From contig NC_088301.1 of assembly GCF_032854445.1 (NCBI RefSeq), positions 51,137,187-51,201,186 of the forward strand: a stretch of DNA of 64,000 bases, read 5' to 3'. A model generated the notes under the pieces. That model was not told the origin of the DNA and searched no databases. It saw only the letters and a list, made by a program, of their open reading frames with translations. A program made the translations under genes and the position numbers. Of this stretch, positions 11,214-21,026 are shown in pieces (the first letter of the stretch is position 1; each line of letters starts with the position of its first letter). The DNA is from Liolophura sinensis (taxonomy: Eukaryota > Mollusca > Polyplacophora > Chitonida > Chitonidae).

Positions 11214-12614
11214 ATCGTGTTAAAATGAGTTAAAATACCTTATCGGGAAACATCGCTTAATTGTGGTAAAGTGAAGTCAATAGAACTCTGTCTGTTATAT
11301 TTTACCATGTCTAACAAGTAGAGATCGAGTTACTGATATATTTTCACATTACGTCTTTAATCAGCACCAACCACAGCGGCTGGCGTTAATGTAGAGAAAT
11401 TGATTCCTCAATACCTATAGTTAGCAGTTTATTTATTTGTTGTTAACGACACAGCTGTTCACTTATACGATGACCCACAGTTTCATTGACGGAGGAAACC
11501 TGGGTAAACCACCCGCTTGTGGCAAGCTACTGTGTATACTTTAAATGTTTGAGGTCACAAATGAACATGACATATGGACTGACACGCCATGATGGGAGGC
11601 AAATGATCTTCAATGAACGTAAGACTGCGTAGACGAACCCGTGAGCGCCATCAACCGCTACTTGCCATACTTTGGTATAATTTAAGGTCTTCTGAAACAA
11701 TGACGGCGGGGAAATGTAGAAATTCCCTGTTCAAATACCTATTCAGTTACCGCTGAGCCACGTCTGGAAATCCCTGCAGTTGCCAGTTTAATCAGTCGTT
11801 GATAAACCCCGTAAGTCTCATCCGCATACACTCAGTAGAATTCAAGAAGGTGATAACTATTTAACAGATTGTTAAATCTCTATGTTTATAAAGGTATCTA
11901 AAAATAATAGCTACCTTCATACTGAAAATATAAAGTCGAACTGACGAATTACGACGATATAAGTACGGTGTCTTTATCCGCGATAATAAAGTCCTGCATG
12001 AAAAACTCAACTGACTGTTTCTGAGCGTACTAATCTTATCGTAAGTTTCTAACAGATTATTCAAGTAAAGAACTAACAACGGTTTACATATGAATAAACA
12101 AGAACAGAAGGCTTTTGTGGCAACTGTATCTTTGTATAGAGGGCTGAGTTTATTGTGGTAAAGAGGTATATCACTAGATGCTAACCGTATATGCAGTGTC
12201 CCGTATGCGACTCTCTCTGACAGTAGTCTTGCATTTTCATACATTACGTCACATATACGTGACAGCACGAAATGATACGTATATTGTTTAACACAGCAAC
12301 AGTGTTGTAGCATACTCAAAATACGTCCTAATTATTTCAATCCTTAAAAGTAGTCAGTATGTCAGTTAAACATGATTTAAGCCTATGGAAATGGAAAGAA
12401 AATAATTCTGATATGACTGTTCATATCGATGCAGGGAATATGGATTGAATTCAGTTAAAAAGATTTTAGTAATAGCATTCTTTTTAACTTTGTTGTATTT
12501 TTTGCTTTATGTTCCAAATACATATAATTTATGTGTCAGCATCATTATTTAAAACAAGCTGGGCAATATTTGACAATTAGCGAGTTTCCACGATTAAAGC
12601 ACACACTTTTCACA

Positions 12615-12800
12615 TCGATGGGCTCCGTTACACGATTAGGCGCAGGATTTTACCATGATCAGGCGACGTTTCATGAACAGGCAACACATTTAAACACGAT
12701 TAGGCGCAGTTACACGATTAAATGCAGCATTTTACCATGATTACGCGTTGTTACACGATATTATGCGATATTACACAATTAGGCGATTTACACGATTAGG
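12615..12800 (-). repeat. Iteron-like terminal repeats, right end
   Basis: Inverted counterpart of 8925-9105: repeated TTACACGATTAGGCG and TTTTACCATGATCAGGCG-type units, ending TTTACACGATTAGG at 12800. Confidence 0.85.
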
Positions 12801-14108
12801 TTATTGTTGCAGGCTGCTTGTCTTCAACTAACATAGTGTGCATAACCGCACGTCAGATGTGGAAAAGTTAGACAAAAACACCCTGTGCTCTGTACAACAA
12901 ATAAATAAATATAATTGATATATACTAAATAACGTATAGACATATGAAATAAATTAAAACTTCAACCAATACTGGTAAAACTGGTTTTCTCCGGCTAAAG
13001 TGCAAAATTTTCTGATTTGTTCATTTATGTCGTCCCCTTTACGAATGTAATTATGGGTTCATGATTTACACTCGCCCGTCTTTGTACTTGCGTGTTACTT
13101 GTTAACCGAAAAAAATACTGAGATGGGGTTTCGAACGTTTTACACACAATCTCTTCACTGTGGAGATGACCTGATTAAATTTTGACGTTAGGAGCACTGA
13201 ACTTTTTATTTTGTCTTAATTTTAAATAATTGTTTTTCATTCAGGAATAAATATGTTATTGTAGTATAGAGTTTCCATGTTTGGTAGATCCTTCTCACCG
13301 CAAGATCTGATTATAGTTCTTGAATTTTGAGGCATGATGTTTAAAAAAATTTCTTCATTTAACAGTAGTTTGTAGTTTTTTTTATCTTTTATGTCCTAAA
13401 ACTTGTAAAAAAAATTGGCATAGATTTTTTGAATACACAGCGCACCTTCTGTAAAGTATTCGGATTCACTCAGTCAAGAAGTTCTCAATGGCGGTCATGC
13501 TTATGGGTTGAAGAAACAGGGCTTTGCAGGCAGGTGAAGCTGGCAAACCGTCTGCAAAGCCGCAACTGAACTAGCTGAGTACGGGTTTAGGTTTATTGAA
13601 AAGCTTTCTGGTGTCAGTCTCTTACTCGGTAAGTTATACAAAGTGTTCGTCCAGCCCTGTACGAAGAATCCTCGCTATCTTACCTGATGCACCTTGACAA
13701 GAACAGAATACATAACGCCTCCGGTATCCAGCACTTTCCCAAAAAAATTTTTAAGAATCACTGATGACATAGATACCAGTAATGACACTACTGACTTTGC
13801 TTTCATGTTAGATAAGAAGGCCTAAACTGTGTAGCCTATTGTTCATTCCTGCCTATGTCATACCGTTTTGTGAGCAAATTCGTGACGTATATATCATGAC
13901 ATGGAAGAGAAAACATCAGTCGGTTCAGCTTTAACAGAGTATGCGGCAAAAAGTAGGCCAATGTACGACATCTTCCACACAGCAAACCATTGCTATTTCA
14001 GGCTTAAAATCTGATTCTAGAGTTCTGCATGCAGAACGATAGAACATCACCTAAGCAGATTTTTGACATTTTGTGTACAAGACTTTTTTATTTAACTTAC
14101 GCAAAACA
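12801..14108. other. No gene seen; 3' flank of the receptor gene
   Basis: Noncoding AT-rich sequence. The right end would be the 3' UTR or downstream flank of the minus-strand receptor. Confidence 0.45.
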
Positions 14109-14114
14109 TTTATT
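14109..14114 (-). terminator. Poly(A) signal for the receptor gene
   Basis: TTTATT on the plus strand (AATAAA on the minus strand), about 155 bp after the receptor stop codon. A second TTTATT lies at 14087-14092. Confidence 0.45.
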
Positions 14115-14267
14115 GCCAAACGATAAATAATACATTGGGTCGTTATATGAATATAATACACAACACAAAACATGACAAAAAGTAGAAACAGTGTTGACTA
14201 ATCCACAATGATATATTGTTTACGAAATCCCTATTAGATAAACTGACAGTGTGGGTTCCGTCTAATA

Positions 14268-15476
14268 TCAGCGTGTAATATTAGATTGCTGCTTACGGAT
14301 TCCTCTGCCACTTTTCTGACACATCATCATCTGATAAATCGTCCTGCGGTTGCTGGCTTTCAGGAGGCAGTACACGTACGGATTAATGGCGCTGGAGGCA
14401 ATGACTATGGTGGATCTCATACGCTGCATGGCGTAGCTGATTTCAAACCCTCCTATAGCTATAATGACCGTCGGCATGACAGTGACCATTAGTGTCACAA
14501 TGAGAATCACGTGTGTTTTTACGTGGCTTACTTGACGTAAAAGGAATGTTTTCATTGCTGCATTCCCACTTCCGTTATTCTTTGCGTCTGCTCTTAATTC
14601 TCCAAAGGCCTTCTGGAGTTTATAACATATTAGTACATAGCACACTGTCACCATGAACAACGTCACGGCCATCGTGTATATCAGCAAAGGCACCGACACA
14701 CCGTGGTCTCCAACAACTGTTTTCCCACCGACAATGCTGTCAATGTTAATATGGCCCATGCTATCATGTACAGATTCTACAGTAATGTTTGATAAAGTCA
14801 AATTTTCAAATTCCCAAGATATCCCCATTCCATTCGAAGTAAAATTAATCATGGAGTTGTTTTGAGGTAATACGAAGGACATGTCTGGGATTGGTGTAAC
14901 ACAGTTTATGCCAATGACAATGACATCAGATACTAGTAAAAAAGCCACGAACTTTTTCTTACCCGGGTGTTTAAATGGGTTAAAAATCACCCAGCATCTG
15001 AGATAGGCTATAGAACCTAATGTCACATACGACACAAAAGAAGAGGCAAAAAACACTCTGAGGCTTATTTGCTTGTTCAGGAACCACAATATTCCAAAAC
15101 GATCCGTTACATCATTATACAAACTAAAGAATCCACATAATTCCAAATATATTCCGATTGGAACGTGGGTACAACATACAAGCAAATCCACACAGGCAAG
15201 GTGTAAGTATGCAATACCATTCAAGCGACTATGTTGATAAGATCGTGCGTTTAGAAGAATAGCAATAACATTTCCAAATACACCAAAGATAACAATGAGC
15301 ACGAGCAAACAAACTCTTGTCCAAACTAATTCTGGGTCCTCGAATTTCATTTTTCTCCAGATTCCTTTCAATTGGGTCTTCTGTTTCTGGTTAAGCAACC
15401 TGTGAAAAGAGAAATAACACAGTGAAAGTCCAACATAAATCGTAGTAAACCACGCTTTCTGCATGAAATATAGCAT
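14268..15476 (-). CDS. Rhodopsin-type seven-transmembrane receptor (orphan)
   Basis: The open frame of 402 codons encodes seven hydrophobic helices: about residues 52-74, 84-110, 135-160, 175-195, 265-290, 320-342 and 352-370. Class A landmarks are GNVIAI in helix 1, LACVDLL in helix 2, a proline in helix 6 (TVMPT) and NPYVY in helix 7. Deviations: the E/DRY site reads LRC, the helix 6 CWxP motif is absent, and the usual helix 3 / loop 2 cysteine pair is not visible. Extracellular loop 2 is long, with four N-glycosylation sequons (NNS, NFT, NLT, NIT). It is expected at the plasma membrane signalling through a G protein; the ligand is unknown. A splice acceptor TCTTTTCACAG ends at 15400, so residues 1-26 may be intron. 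The true start may then be the Met at 15350 (MKFEDPELVW) or an upstream exon. Confidence 0.9.
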   Translation of the reverse strand: MLYFMQKAWFTTIYVGLSLCYFSFHRLLNQKQKTQLKGIWRKMKFEDPELVWTRVCLLVLIVIFGVFGNVIAILLNARSYQHSRLNGIAYLHLACVDLLVCCTHVPIGIYLELCGFFSLYNDVTDRFGILWFLNKQISLRVFFASSFVSYVTLGSIAYLRCWVIFNPFKHPGKKKFVAFLLVSDVIVIGINCVTPIPDMSFVLPQNNSMINFTSNGMGISWEFENLTLSNITVESVHDSMGHINIDSIVGGKTVVGDHGVSVPLLIYTMAVTLFMVTVCYVLICYKLQKAFGELRADAKNNGSGNAAMKTFLLRQVSHVKTHVILIVTLMVTVMPTVIIAIGGFEISYAMQRMRSTIVIASSAINPYVYCLLKASNRRTIYQMMMCQKSGRGIRKQQSNITR

Positions 15477-15984
15477 GAAGTGGAAAAATTACAAATAAAT
15501 ATGGTTTCCTATATCTCCACACATTTGTTCTAATATATAGCTTTGGATTTCTTCACTGTCTATAAAACTATTCCTCATACTGTCATACGAAAATGAGACT
15601 ACAGCAAAGAGAGTAAAACCAGAGCAGCGACGACAGTGTGATAGTTGGCAAATGGTTAAACGTAGCCGGTGAATGACTTAATCAAAGGCTAATCAAGCTA
15701 AAATGTTGCTGTTATAAGAGAGAGGTTTCAATAACGTCAATGTTTGTTAGGGATTATTTAGTTCTGAAACGTTTTCTGGAAGCACATTTTTGAATATTTA
15801 TAGAGCTGCTTTAATTGATCATAGCTGAAATAATGTCCATGTGCAATTTGGTCGCCCTTATTAGCAATCTTATAGAGTTGATCCGTTAAAGACTGTCACC
15901 AACACACTTTTTCTAACTACATATTCCCTTAACACAAATGTGCAGGGAATGCTAATGTTAGAATACAAACAACATTTCTTAAAA
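15477..15984. other. Noncoding flank with an R1 copy
   Basis: Contains R1 at about 15605-15660 (GAGAGTAAAACC, GCGACGACAGTGTGATAG). Otherwise I see nothing. It may be an intron or 5' flank of the receptor gene. Confidence 0.5.
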
Positions 15985-16830
15985 TAACACAAACCCGTTC
16001 CACTTACTAACCCATTAAATCTATGCATGGAAACATACATTCGTATACCTGTCGTCAACTAAATGGACGTTCCAGGACAATAAACGCAAGGTCAATTTCC
16101 AAAACGACGTATAACACAAACCACCAAAAAACTAATCAAAGTATATATAGCACGAAATTAGAACGGAGTCTTGCAAAGAGAACAGTTTTCAATGATGTTG
16201 GAAAGGCGCAAGGTGTGTCTGGGCGAATGATTGAAACCAGTATTCAAATCGTGTTCCATGCATGTGTATTAGTTGTCGATAATGAAATATCTTACGCAGT
16301 TGCGCTTTGATAGCAACTGTTCATATATCCAATGTGGCGATCTAATTCAACACGATGAGTACACAGCGCCTAGCCGCGGTCTAAGCGGAAATAGACACAA
16401 TCATGAAGCAGAGTGCCAGAGAATCCGGAAGTTGTGTCCATATTTATTTACAAGAGAATCATATTCAGTGTAAAACTTAAGACACTTAGAGAGAAGGCGA
16501 TTGATGGAATAACCGTGAAACACTAGTTTTTGCAGTAATAACTTGTGACGTTGACTGAAATCGTCACACAACACACAGGATCTAACAGATGCCACAAGGT
16601 GAGATATGTACACGCCATATGCAGGATGATTCCGTATATATTGCTATCCAAGTAAGGATAATTTACAGTTCTAAACTTGAAATCATCCCTCATGTTGTTA
16701 AGTCTCCGTTTTGGTCTATGTACAAATATAGGTTCAGATAAGGTGTAACATCTGGAGAGTCTTTGGATTTCTTTAAATCCAGCAAAGGTGGGTAAATATC
16801 TTTCACATCTTTTGCTATATATGGATTAAT
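15985..16830 (-). mobile_element. Reverse-transcriptase relic RT1, copy 2
   Basis: Minus-strand copy of the element at 4870-5760. From 16830 downward it shows NPYIAKDVKDIYPP and LYLYIDQNGD, then in the open piece 16401-16613 FSQRHKLLLQKLVFHGYS, followed by the shared 3' noncoding end (CTGGTTTCAATCATTCGC and so on, to about 15990). The YxDD box lies outside or is lost. Stops and shifts are present. Confidence 0.65.
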
Positions 16831-17189
16831 TCTAGCAGATCATTAATATACAATTTAGTGAAGGAGAAAGATCGGACCGGCTGAGAATTACTCTTCAATA
16901 ATTTCTACATACAGTCTTATCCATACGAGAACAGATACTAGTAGGCCTATAGGTCATTCAAGGAAGGGGGCGGGGGGGGGGCACAATTTGTATCCATCGG
17001 AATACCTTAGTATACCCTGTTGATATATGATTTTCCCAAATGTTAATAATGAAAAATTAACAACTCGAAACATCTCATAAATGGTAACCCATTTATGTGA
17101 TGGAACTGAAGAAGGATTTGATGTCTTTGGCGTTAATCTGGCGGTAACAAGTCTTATGGAAAATTTTATTTAAAAGACTTACTGCCTAA

Positions 17190-17235
17190 AGAGTAAAACC
17201 AGAGCTACGACGATAGAGTGATAATTGGTAACAAA
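17190..17235 (+). repeat. Dispersed repeat R1 signature, copy
   Basis: AGAGTAAAACCAGAGC and ACGACGATAGAGTGATAATT, a diverged R1 signature. Confidence 0.6.
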
Positions 17236-17394
17236 TTTATCGGGGAAAACCTGACATTTGTATTCTATTGATGTATCGGCCTGTGTCTAAAAAGTAACAA
17301 GCGCAGACGCACGCCTAACACAGTAAAATAGTTATACAATGAATATTGTGAAAGATAACATAGTTGCATTAGATCCTTGAAAAACATAGCGATG

Positions 17395-17745
17395 GGGCGA
17401 TGCGCTGTCGGATTTTCGCTCACAAACCGGCCACCATAGGTGACACAATCAAGACCCCCATCTGGTTTGTCTGACACGAACTGGACATCAGTGGGATAGT
17501 AGTACCAACACTGGAGAATTTAGCACGGTTTCTAATCCAAATGTAACTGGGACAAGCGTACTAATGTAACGCAAAGCGTCAACGTAACCTACCTTCACGT
17601 GGACAAATTCACTAAAAATAACAGCTCGTACCCGTCCTTACATTTGGTAGTCACCAATTCTCTTGGTCATCCGAAGTGTAGATATCTCATCTGCTGGCTG
17701 TTCGAAGGATAAACTGTTGACAGGAAATACAATGTCTATAGTGCC
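17395..17745 (-). other. Exon-like pair, unknown product
   Basis: On the minus strand a frame of about 40 codons (17745 down to 17639) reads YKGTIDIVFPVNSLSF then EQPADEISTLRMTKRIGDYQ and meets a consensus donor, AAAT/GTAAGG. About 125 bp later TTCTCCAG is a possible acceptor, followed by a second stretch that in one frame reads CWYYYPTDVQFVSDKPDGG and VTYGGRFVSENP. The phases of the two parts do not join simply, so this may be a broken or misread 3' end of a gene. I do not recognise it. Confidence 0.25.
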
Positions 17746-19013
17746 CTTGTATCTGGAGCCAGTGAAGAAATAAAAAAAAAATAAATAAATAAAATAAAAG
17801 GAAGAAAAAAAATAATAATAAAAAAGTTTTCAACGAAAAGTCCCTATATTATCCCTGTAATGGGATTATATTGTCCTGGTTGAAACTCCTACCGGTACCC
17901 TTCCAGTGGATAGACAAATGTTTATGAGACTAGGTTCGGGATACGCACTTCGAGTTTTTTACATACTCGATGTTAAAACTTTAAATGTGAAATCATTCCA
18001 GTTTTTAGCTCATTGCTTTTGAAATTCCGTTCAACTCTACCAATACAAGTGTAAATTTATCATTTTTCGCAATGACCAATTTTACCCATTACATTACATA
18101 CTGTATGTGGACGGAATGGTAATGAGATTTGTGCAAATGACTTTTTTTACACCGTCCAATAATAATGTTGGTCAGAATGAATAAACGGCTTATTTTTTTG
18201 TTAAAATGAACATTGCACGAGTTATTCAGCTGGTGGCTTGTTTACGCTTTTGGTTATGAAACATTTTAATTTGACTTGCGCACTATATATCCTCGGTCAA
18301 GCAAATAGACGTAAGATGCAACAAAAGAAGTAAAATAATAGAAATGCGCCAAATATAATTGTATGCAGATAGACTTACCTCCACAAAATAAGAATCCGTG
18401 GCGAGCTTGGAAAGTAAGGTGACGTGTTTTATGGTTGTGCCTTCATGTGCCCCGTATTAAAGCATCTGGCCTTAAATACAAATCCAAATATGTCCTAAGT
18501 GCAAACAAATTAAGAGATCAGTTCTCCTGTTGTCATTATTCGATTGATGCAATGATACAACACCTATTCATTAGATGTTTATTAGTTTATCACGTTTCAG
18601 GTCGGCGAGTCCTGCTGTAAATTAGCTACTGGTGAGTGAGCTAATTGTGTGTTCTGTAGAGGAGCAGTAACATAATCTGCTGGACTGACGAACAGGTGTT
18701 TGTGTTAATGAATATCCACTGCATAGCATTTCATGTGCCTATCTGATGTATAATAATGGCGTAAGCGACGGAGCAAGCCATTGGATTGATACCGCTTTGT
18801 TTTGCATTGTGTTTCTCTCTAGTTTTGTGTCGTAGGCCTACATGGAATCTAATTAAAATGATGGTTTCCCAGTTTCTTAAATTTTCGCTAAAGGCCTTAA
18901 CCACGACAGCGTAAATAATATGAAATTGTTCAAGGTGCACTGGGTCTAGTTTCTTCAGTGAACCTCTAAAAACCGCATGGAACCAGACAAGGTGTTGTGA
19001 TAGTTTTGTACTT
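17746..19013. other. No gene recognised
   Basis: Begins with an A-rich low-complexity run (17768-17830). The rest is AT-rich with only short, unconvincing frames. Confidence 0.45.
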
Positions 19014-19442
19014 TCAGGGCATTATGAATCGACTTGCTTCGTATTCAGAGACAATTAAAACGCTCCTTCTACATAGATATATATAATACTTATTATATCT
19101 CCCCGCTTGGCTCATACTGTTGCCTGTGGAATTAAACATTTGTGATAAACCCTCAGTTGGGGTATTCACTGGCCATTCGACAAAAACTTCATGAGTGGAC
19201 ATGAGCAAAACTGTTCTCAGCTTTTCTTCCACATTAACTGCTATAAACGCAGCGTTTACTAACACTGGCTTATGCGTTTCACTTCTGGGCCAAAAAGGCC
19301 TATAGTAAAGAATATATCTGAATCCTTTTCGTTTTCGCAATACAAGTACTTGATATTTTTGCCTCTGTTCAGTATTCAAGCAAAAATGAAGGCCAAGACT
19401 GCCTGACACGTCATCTGTCACCTCATTAGTGGTATGCATCAC
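19014..19442 (-). CDS. Hypothetical open frame, 141-142 codons
   Basis: A continuous minus-strand frame longer than chance in this AT-rich sequence. Composition is protein-like and charged, for example YQVLVLRKRKGFRYILYY and VFVEWPVNTPTEGL. There is no signal peptide, membrane segment or motif that I recognise. The ATG is the second codon of the frame (19439). No splice partner or repeat copy was found. It could be an old transposon piece or a chance frame. Confidence 0.25.
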   Translation of the reverse strand: MMHTTNEVTDDVSGSLGLHFCLNTEQRQKYQVLVLRKRKGFRYILYYRPFWPRSETHKPVLVNAAFIAVNVEEKLRTVLLMSTHEVFVEWPVNTPTEGLSQMFNSTGNSMSQAGRYNKYYIYLCRRSVLIVSEYEASRFIMP

Positions 19443-19568
19443 TTGGCTTTAATCTGCAGGTTCCATGAATTTTTTCGTAAGAAGCTCACTCAGTTCGAAA
19501 ATGGCCGTTAGCAAGGTTCGACTGCTGTCGGTGAGCCATTTTTTTTTTCATGAAATTTAAATTTTGGT

Positions 19569-19590
19569 TATATATATATATATATATTGT
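19569..19590. repeat. Short (TA)n microsatellite
   Basis: TATATATATATATATATA, about ten units. Confidence 0.85.
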
Positions 19591-19739
19591 GTACTTATCA
19601 AAACGTGAAAAACATAGACCTTTGTTAATTATGTATAATATTGTTTTTATGGCAAAAAACTTTATATGGGTGGATTAGGACAGATTCGTGGAATTAAAAT
19701 GATCACCCGGTTCAAAATCCAGACAAATACACAAAGAAT

Positions 19740-19802
19740 AGTCTAGGCGAATGGATTAAATCAATATCCAAATCGCACACCATGCAGGTTCATAAGTTTA
19801 AT
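19740..19802 (-). repeat. RT1 3'-end fragment
   Basis: GGCGAATGGATTAAATCAAT, then AAATCGCACACCATGCA and ATAAGTTTAATC, resemble the 3' noncoding end of the RT1 relic at 16225-16285, same strand. Confidence 0.5.
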
Positions 19803-20375
19803 CAAATATTAAAGTTATGTGTAGTTTGTTGAACGATCGTGTTGAGCGGCCCATAGCTTCGTCTCTGTTGTTTTTGTGAGATGATTTCAGACAACTGAGT
19901 TCCCAAAGCAGTCGATGGAAGTTTTCTTTTGTGCTTGAAAGCCTTTGGTACTAATGGGAAGTGCACCTGGCGGAAACTCATGTCAAACACGTGTGCAGTT
20001 AGATAATTACAGGATATACGCCCATGTGGCATTACCTTTGCTTTGCGGAACCTTCGTACGAAGTTCATTGCCTAATGTCATAACAATCCTCCACTGGCAT
20101 TGATAAATGCTCCTTTATTGCGTATCAAAAGGGTTCGCATCCTGATAATGGGGGTTGTCGTCTCGTCAAAATCGGTTAATGTTAATGTGAGATTTGGACA
20201 AAAGCCCTTGCATTCTGACATTTCACCAGGTTTCTAATGAGAAGTCACAATATCGTTCAATTATTTCAGCAGAAATCTTTGGACTCGCCATATTTGCAGG
20301 TTCTGAACTCCATATTTGTCCAAATGCTGGTTATTTATAATATCGCTGTTTTTAGCCTGGGATGAACGATTTCTC
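19803..20375. other. No gene recognised
   Basis: Contains a minus-strand frame of 88 codons (19802-20068) with no recognisable motif, which I do not call a gene. Confidence 0.4.
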
Positions 20376-20542
20376 TTAAAGGGATACAGAATCGATGCTG
20401 ATTGAGTGACAGTGAAGATAGACTTTCCTGTGCTAAACTCCCAGCTTTGTTCACGCTTAAATAAATCTGCCATACCTAAAATTCAGCTTATGCTGAACAG
20501 AGCCTGGACTTGCCAATCAGAAATGATTCTGTATCCCTTTAA
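20376..20542. mobile_element. Small inverted-repeat element (MITE) flanked by TTAA
   Basis: The 167-bp unit starts TTAAAGGGATACAGAATC and ends GATTCTGTATCCCTTTAA. Inverted ends match over about 29 bp with a few mismatches and continue into CTGATTG / CAATCAG. TTAA at both outer borders is the target duplication expected for piggyBac-like transposons. It codes for nothing and would have been moved by a transposase supplied in trans. Confidence 0.75.
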
Positions 20543-20636
20543 CCCTTTTCTAGGGCAAATAATGGAAAGGTAAATCATTTGCTCGAAGTTTTTTGTATGA
20601 TCGATGTTAAAGTGATGATATCTTGCATGGAAAATA

Positions 20637-20751
20637 AAATATTGCATCATGTGGATAGTTTAAATTTCATTTAAACTCCATTAAAGTGGTGTTTGGTAAG
20701 GCATGCTTAATAGCAGGATTCCAGGAATATTTCATGGACACTTTCCACAGG

Positions 20752-20839
<88 letters not shown>

Positions 20840-20888
20840 CCTATGGAAAATGTCCATGAAATATTCCTGGAATCCATTTTTCCACAGG

Positions 20889-20956
<68 letters not shown>

Positions 20957-21010
20957 CCACTTTAATGGAGTTTAAGTGAAATTTAAACTATCCACATGAT
21001 GCAATATTTA
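20637..21010. repeat. Nested palindrome with two long (TA)n tracts
   Basis: Outer arms 20637-20690 and 20956-21010 are inverted copies (ATTGCATCATGTGGATAG inward to CCATTAAAGTGGT, about one mismatch). Inner arms 20717-20756 and 20837-20876 are also inverted (GGATTCCAGGAATATTTCAT inward, 2-3 mismatches). A TA tract of about 85 bp fills the inner loop, and a second of about 65 bp lies between 20890 and 20955. Part of the inner arm (TTTCCACAGGTTATAT) is repeated directly before the second tract. It is able to extrude as a cruciform and is prone to assembly error. Confidence 0.85.
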
Positions 21011-21026
21011 TATATATATATATAGA

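Larger units (their letters stand above)
8925..12800. mobile_element. Fold-back element with very long inverted arms
   Basis: The two ends are inverted copies of each other: CCTAATCGTGTAA starts the left end and TTACACGATTAGG closes the right end. Matching inverted blocks continue inward in order: AATTCAATCC at about 9285 against GGATTGAATTC at about 12445; TTAACTGACATAC at about 9369 against GTATGTCAGTTAA at about 12357; GCAGGACTTTATTAT at about 9582 against its complement at about 11983; TCATTTGCCTCCCATCATG at about 10003 against CATGATGGGAGGCAAATGA at about 11589; and CTCTACATTAA at about 10183 against TTAATGTAGAG at about 11386. Arms are roughly 1.3-1.5 kb around a loop of about 1 kb. No transposase reading frame was recognised and no target duplication is obvious, so it looks non-autonomous. 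Confidence 0.85.

Noticed and set aside
11861-12319. 152-codon minus-strand frame inside the right fold-back arm
   Set aside because: The matching stretch of the left arm (about 9420-9720) does not keep the frame open, so it is probably chance in a noncoding arm.
20703-20975. 90-codon frame of repeated Ile-Tyr
   Set aside because: It is the translation of the (TA)n tracts in the palindrome, not a gene.
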